A stretch of 64,000 nt of DNA from Avichristensenella sp031549905 (GTDB taxonomy: Bacteria; Bacillota; Clostridia; Christensenellales; Aristaeellaceae): positions 1 through 64,000 of the forward strand of contig JAVBPC010000005.1 in the NCBI GenBank assembly GCA_031549905.1, in the 5' to 3' direction. Under the pieces are notes generated by a model. That model was not told the DNA's origin and did not search any database. It saw nothing but the letters and a program-made list of their open reading frames with translations. The number at the start of each line of letters is the position of its first letter. Position 1 is the first letter of the stretch. Shown one piece after another: positions 60,775 to 64,000 of the stretch. A program made the position numbers and the translations under genes.

Positions 60775-61968
60775 ATGATCGCGAGGAAAATTACCCTTAC
60801 GGAAAAGGCTGATGCCAGCGCCATTCAGTCCATCTGCTTTATGTTCCCGGAGGATATCGAAAAGCTGCGGGAAACGGCGCGCGAAACGCCGGAAAAAGTA
60901 GACTATCAGAACACATGGGGCTGTTTTGACGACGACGGCAAGATGATCGCGGCGATAGACAACAGCCAGTTTTCCGTGCACTATGACGGCCATGTGGTAG
61001 GCGCCGGCGGAATAGGCGGCGTGGCCACGCTGCCGGAGGGGCGTATGCGCGGCGCGATCCGTATGCTGATGCGCGCCATCCTGGAAGATGACTATAGGAA
61101 TGGCAAGGTATTCTCCGTGCTGTACCCGTTTTCGCACGCGTATTATCGCCAGTATGGCTATGATATCTGCCTGGAGGCGCGCTGCATCAAGTTTCCGTCC
61201 AAGGCGCTTGCTGGCTACAAGCAGACGGCGCAGGCGCGCCAGCATCTGCCGGAAATGGGAAACGCGCCGTTCCAGCGCGTATACGACCGCTTCGCTGCGC
61301 GCTACAACTTGGCGACCGTGCGCGGAGACGAACAGTGGCGCAGTGCGCTGCGCGGCGACGCGCAAAAGGCGCAGTCTTACAAATACCTGCTTTCGCGTGA
61401 CGGAGAGGACATCGCCTATGCGGTGCTGCGTCCCCGCCGTGTGGCGGAGTTCCAGATCCTGATGCGGGTGGAGGACATGGCGTTTGTGGACCGCGACGCG
61501 CTGCACACGCTGTTGGGCTTTCTGCACAAGCTTTCCGCCCAGTGCGAGCATTTCTGGATGGAAGTGCCCGGCGATTTCGAGCTGTCCGCGCTGATTGATG
61601 AGGCGTACGATGTGGAGATCGAAAGCCTGTCCCGTAAGATGGCGCGCGTGGTGAATGTGCCGGAAGCGCTTCGCATGATGCGCCATCCGGCAGGCGTGGG
61701 AACGTATACGGTGCGCGTCACCGATGATTTCCTTGCTGAAAACGACGGCGCATACCGCGTGACTTACGGACCCGAAGGTGTGCGCGTGGAAAAGGGCGAG
61801 TTTGCCGCGTGTGACCTTGATGTTACGGTGCAGACGCTCGCCCAGCTGTGCCTTGGGTATCTCTCTTTGGATATGGCCGCGCTGAAAAAGGGTGTTACGG
61901 TGCGGAACGCGCGGGCGCTTGAGGGGGTTTTTGTTTGGAAGCCTGGGTATCATGTGGATCGGTATTGA
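60775..61968 (+). CDS. GNAT acetyltransferase, Eis-like
   Basis: A 397-residue protein of the Eis type: an N-terminal GNAT domain (about 1-150) with VVGAGGIGGVATLPEGRMRG, a second GNAT-like domain (about 155-280), and a C-terminal SCP2-like domain (about 300-397). Eis proteins acetylate aminoglycosides or polyamines and lysine residues. The acetyl-CoA motif is Q/RxxGxG-like (EGRMRGAIR). GGAGG lies 6 bases before the ATG. It is probably transcribed with the lactate dehydrogenase genes; its last 19 bases overlap the convergent Tet(M)-like gene. Confidence 0.87.
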   Translation: MIARKITLTEKADASAIQSICFMFPEDIEKLRETARETPEKVDYQNTWGCFDDDGKMIAAIDNSQFSVHYDGHVVGAGGIGGVATLPEGRMRGAIRMLMRAILEDDYRNGKVFSVLYPFSHAYYRQYGYDICLEARCIKFPSKALAGYKQTAQARQHLPEMGNAPFQRVYDRFAARYNLATVRGDEQWRSALRGDAQKAQSYKYLLSRDGEDIAYAVLRPRRVAEFQILMRVEDMAFVDRDALHTLLGFLHKLSAQCEHFWMEVPGDFELSALIDEAYDVEIESLSRKMARVVNVPEALRMMRHPAGVGTYTVRVTDDFLAENDGAYRVTYGPEGVRVEKGEFAACDLDVTVQTLAQLCLGYLSLDMAALKKGVTVRNARALEGVFVWKPGYHVDRY

Positions 61969-63791
61969 TTGCCGACGGGCCTGTATCCTGAAAAGGATGT
62001 CACAAACACACCGCGCCCCTGCGTCAGCCCCGGAAGCTCCAGGTTGATCGCCCGCGCCCTTTCCAACTGAATTGCTCCGAACATTTCCACCTCTTCGCCC
62101 CGGGGTTCAACCGCCTCGGGGCTTGCCGTTGCTTTCACAAGCGCCTGTATCACGCGGCCCACGTTTTCCTGCGGTACGGTGGCTTGGTAGGCAAGCCAGG
62201 GCTCCAGCAGCGTCAGGCTTGCACTCTTCAGCGCCAGCTTCAATACCTCCGGCGCGAGCCTTCGGAAATCCGCGGGCGTGCTGCCAACGGAATCATAATC
62301 CATGTCGGTAAACACGACGCGCGTATCAGTTATCGCATGCCCAAGCCCTTCGCGCAGCCCCGACATCACGCCGTCGGTCACAGCAGTCTGAAACGACTTT
62401 TCAAGATCGCCGAATGACACGATGGTTTCAAACTGATTGCCCGTGCCGGGCGGCAGCGGCTCCAGGGAAAGCGCAATGCCCGCCGCGTGCAGGTTGCCGC
62501 GGTTGCGCATCCGTATCTCTGCCTGACATGTGCTATCCGGGCGCGCCAACAGGATGGGGCGCGGCGCGGCAAACACGGCGCGCAGCGAAAACCGCTCCAT
62601 CAGCAGCGCGGATACGATTTCTTGCTGCAAGGGGCCGTATAGGCGCAGCGTTATTTCTCCGGTTTCCGGGGCGATGTGCAATTGCAGCGCTGGGTCTTCC
62701 TCCACCAGGCGGGACAGCGCAGAAAGCAGCGGCTGCCGCTCTTCCGGTGATGCAGGGGAGACAGTCACGCTAAGCAGCGGCGGTGTATCCGTATGCGCGG
62801 AAAAGGATCGCTCTTCCCCCAGAAAATCACCCACGCGCAGCGCGGGCGCATCCAATATCTGACCGATATCCCCGGCGCTTAAATGATCGGCGGGGATGAA
62901 CTTCCCGTCCTTCGCGGCAAGCAAGCCCTTGATCTGCATCGCCTCATCCTGCCCCGAAACCCCGACATATTCTCGAACGCGCAGCACCCCGGAAAATACG
63001 CGCACGGTATGCCGCTTGCGCCCGCGCTGATCCCATTCCACCTTATATGCGCGGGCGGAGAGGGGAGCGCAGGTATCGCCGCCACCGTGGAAAAGCCAGG
63101 TTACGGCATCCAGCACCGGCACGACGCCGATATCCTTCAGCGCAGAACCCATCAGCATGGGGTAGACGGTGCAAGCGCGTGTGCGCTCAGCAAGCAAATG
63201 CCTGCATCTGCTTTCCGGTATGACATCGCCTTCGATGTATCGCGCCAGCAGCCCCTCATCCAGTTCGATAACGGATTCATGCAGCGGCCCTTCCGCAAGG
63301 CTGAGCGGCCACAGTTCCATATCCTGCAGGGGCAGCAGGTGCGGCGTAAGCCTGCAGCAAATATCACGCATCGCGTTTTCCGCCGACGCACCGACGCGGT
63401 CGATCTTGTTGATGAAAAATAGGGTGGGAATGCGCATCTGCTGAAGCTTCTGAAACAGCACGCGCGTTTGCTGCTGCACGCCTTCGCGCGCCGAAACGAC
63501 AAGCACCACGCCGTCCAGCACGGAGAGCGAGCGCTCTACCTCCGCGATAAAATCCATGTGGCCGGGCGTGTCGATCAGGTTGATTTTTACGCCGTTCCAC
63601 TCAAATGAAACGGTGGATGCGCGGATGGTAAGTCCCCGCTGCTGCTCCAGCGGCATGGAATCGGTGGTGGTGGTGCCGCTGTCCACGCGGCCCGCTTGGC
63701 GCTTAACGCCGCTGTGCACAAGCAACCCTTCGGTCAGGGTTGTTTTTCCGGCATCCACATGGGCCAGAATGCCAATATTGATAATATCCAT
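61950..63791 (-). CDS. Tet(M)-like ribosomal protection GTPase
   Basis: A 613-residue translational GTPase related to EF-G. G1 HVDAGKTTLT near residue 11, G2 RGLTI, G3 DTPGHMDF and G4 FINKIDR are complete. The domain IV segment STPADFRRLAPEVL matches the drug-displacing loop region of Tet(M)/Tet(O) (STPADFR). It is about 25 residues shorter than Tet(M), mainly at the C-terminal helix. Family membership is clear; tetracycline resistance itself is inferred. The ATG at 63791 follows GAGG at 6 bases. A leader peptide and terminator precede it. Confidence 0.9.
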   Translation of the reverse strand: MDIINIGILAHVDAGKTTLTEGLLVHSGVKRQAGRVDSGTTTTDSMPLEQQRGLTIRASTVSFEWNGVKINLIDTPGHMDFIAEVERSLSVLDGVVLVVSAREGVQQQTRVLFQKLQQMRIPTLFFINKIDRVGASAENAMRDICCRLTPHLLPLQDMELWPLSLAEGPLHESVIELDEGLLARYIEGDVIPESRCRHLLAERTRACTVYPMLMGSALKDIGVVPVLDAVTWLFHGGGDTCAPLSARAYKVEWDQRGRKRHTVRVFSGVLRVREYVGVSGQDEAMQIKGLLAAKDGKFIPADHLSAGDIGQILDAPALRVGDFLGEERSFSAHTDTPPLLSVTVSPASPEERQPLLSALSRLVEEDPALQLHIAPETGEITLRLYGPLQQEIVSALLMERFSLRAVFAAPRPILLARPDSTCQAEIRMRNRGNLHAAGIALSLEPLPPGTGNQFETIVSFGDLEKSFQTAVTDGVMSGLREGLGHAITDTRVVFTDMDYDSVGSTPADFRRLAPEVLKLALKSASLTLLEPWLAYQATVPQENVGRVIQALVKATASPEAVEPRGEEVEMFGAIQLERARAINLELPGLTQGRGVFVTSFSGYRPVGNQYRST

Positions 63792-63830
63792 GAAAGGCCT
63801 CGCTTTTATCGCGCCGGCTGGGAGCATGCC

Positions 63831-63862
63831 CAAACAAAAAGCCGCAACCTGTCGGCTGCGGC
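63831..63862 (-). terminator. Intrinsic terminator inside the Tet(M)-like leader (attenuator)
   Basis: Minus-strand GCCGCAGCC (63854-63862) pairs with GGTTGCGGC (63841-63849), with one G-T wobble and a GACA tetraloop, followed by TTTTTGTTT. It lies 40 bases before the Tet(M)-like ATG, so most transcripts should stop here unless an antiterminator forms. Confidence 0.8.
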
Positions 63863-63886
63863 ACGGCGACAAAAAGTTGTCGGCTT
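63839..63886 (-). promoter_or_regulatory. Competing antiterminator and anti-antiterminator helices
   Basis: AAGCCGACAAC (63876-63886), just after the leader ORF stop, can pair with GTTGCGGCTT (63839-63848), the 3' arm of the terminator, over 10 bp with one bulged A. The hairpin CGACAA-CTTT-TTGTCG (63867-63882) competes for the same left arm. A ribosome at the end of the leader ORF could decide which forms, as proposed for tet(M). Pairings are seen; function is inferred. Confidence 0.55.
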
Positions 63887-63887
63887 G

Positions 63888-63947
63888 CTACATGGCTCCG
63901 AGGCAGGCAAAAATGGGGTAAGCAAATAAAACATTGGCCTTTCGCAT
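63888..63947 (-). CDS. Leader peptide upstream of the Tet(M)-like gene
   Basis: A 19-codon ORF (MRKANVLFAYPIFACLGAM, then TAG) with a perfect AAAGGAGG 8 bases upstream. It resembles the role, not the sequence, of the 28-residue tet(M) leader peptide. Its stop lies 1 base before the antiterminator arm. The ribosome site is far better than that of the main gene. Confidence 0.65.
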   Translation of the reverse strand: MRKANVLFAYPIFACLGAM

Positions 63948-63979
63948 GATTGCCGCCTCCTTTCATGGAATCTACATGC

Positions 63980-63985
63980 ATTGTA
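63980..63985 (-). promoter_or_regulatory. Probable -10 box of the Tet(M)-like gene
   Basis: TACAAT on minus, about 17 bases upstream of the leader ORF ribosome site. The -35 box would lie beyond the right edge of the window. Confidence 0.45.
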
Positions 63986-64000
63986 TGCGATGTGGGGCGG

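Noticed and set aside
59241..60824. 527-codon open frame antisense to the lactate dehydrogenase gene
   Set aside because: Shadow frame rich in His, Arg and Gln; the plus-strand gene has clear motifs, overlaps and a ribosome site.
1..64000. CRISPR arrays, tRNA or rRNA genes, transposases, prophage or integrase genes
   Set aside because: No spaced direct repeats, cloverleaf-like sequences or recombinase motifs were noticed in intergenic regions or translated frames.

Overview
The window looks like a chromosomal segment of an anaerobic, Gram-positive, GC-rich member of the Clostridia (Bacillota). The reasons are pyruvate:ferredoxin oxidoreductase, an Etf-lactate dehydrogenase set with a ferredoxin domain, the conserved darA-holB-ricT order, PlsY/Der/DUF512 synteny, a perfect CIRCE operator and a PdaB-like sporulation deacetylase. 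Placement below class is not safe from sequence alone; Christensenellales-like lineages are a guess. No rRNA, tRNA, CRISPR array, transposase or phage gene was seen.

Layout. 1-17.2 kb is an accessory catabolic region. A minus-strand operon encodes an aconitase-family dehydratase pair (LeuC/LeuD-like), an enolase-superfamily enzyme and a sugar-type ABC importer that runs off the left edge. It is followed by an MFS transporter, a GH109-like Gfo/Idh protein, and two divergent operons: Gfo/Idh-OYE-SDR-flavoprotein on minus, and Gfo/Idh-GH2 on plus. 17.2-26.5 kb holds an Lsa-like ABC-F gene with a leader-peptide attenuator, an AraC-type regulator, a class II aldolase with a small membrane protein, a PdaB-like deacetylase, an SSB-like protein, two paralogous secreted proteins and an FAD/Rieske oxidoreductase. 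26.6-36 kb is mostly housekeeping: PFOR, a C_GCAxxG_C_C protein, darA-holB-ricT-nfo, an Ogt-like protein and YgiQ. 36-43.7 kb is one giant cyclic beta-1,2-glucan synthase-like gene, divergent from a GT4 glycosyltransferase and pgsA. 45.6-50.3 kb holds htpG under a CIRCE operator and an ABC exporter with two DUF990-type permeases. 50.3-53.2 kb is the lysine/diaminopimelate operon asd-dapA-dapB behind a large palindromic leader. 53.2-57.3 kb has a methyltransferase and DUF512-der-plsY (minus). 57.3-62 kb has etfB-etfA-D-lactate dehydrogenase and an Eis-like acetyltransferase. 62-64 kb has a Tet(M)-like ribosomal protection GTPase with a leader peptide and intrinsic terminator.

How the genes work together. 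The left third looks built to import and oxidise or dehydrate an unidentified sugar acid or glycoside; its substrates cannot be read from sequence. Energy metabolism is fermentative, with PFOR and a probable electron-bifurcating lactate dehydrogenase. Two genes related to ribosome-protection antibiotic resistance each carry short upstream ORFs and mutually exclusive RNA helices, which suggests induction by ribosome stalling. The asd leader is the best candidate for an undescribed RNA element, with a mobile-element (MITE-like) origin as the alternative.
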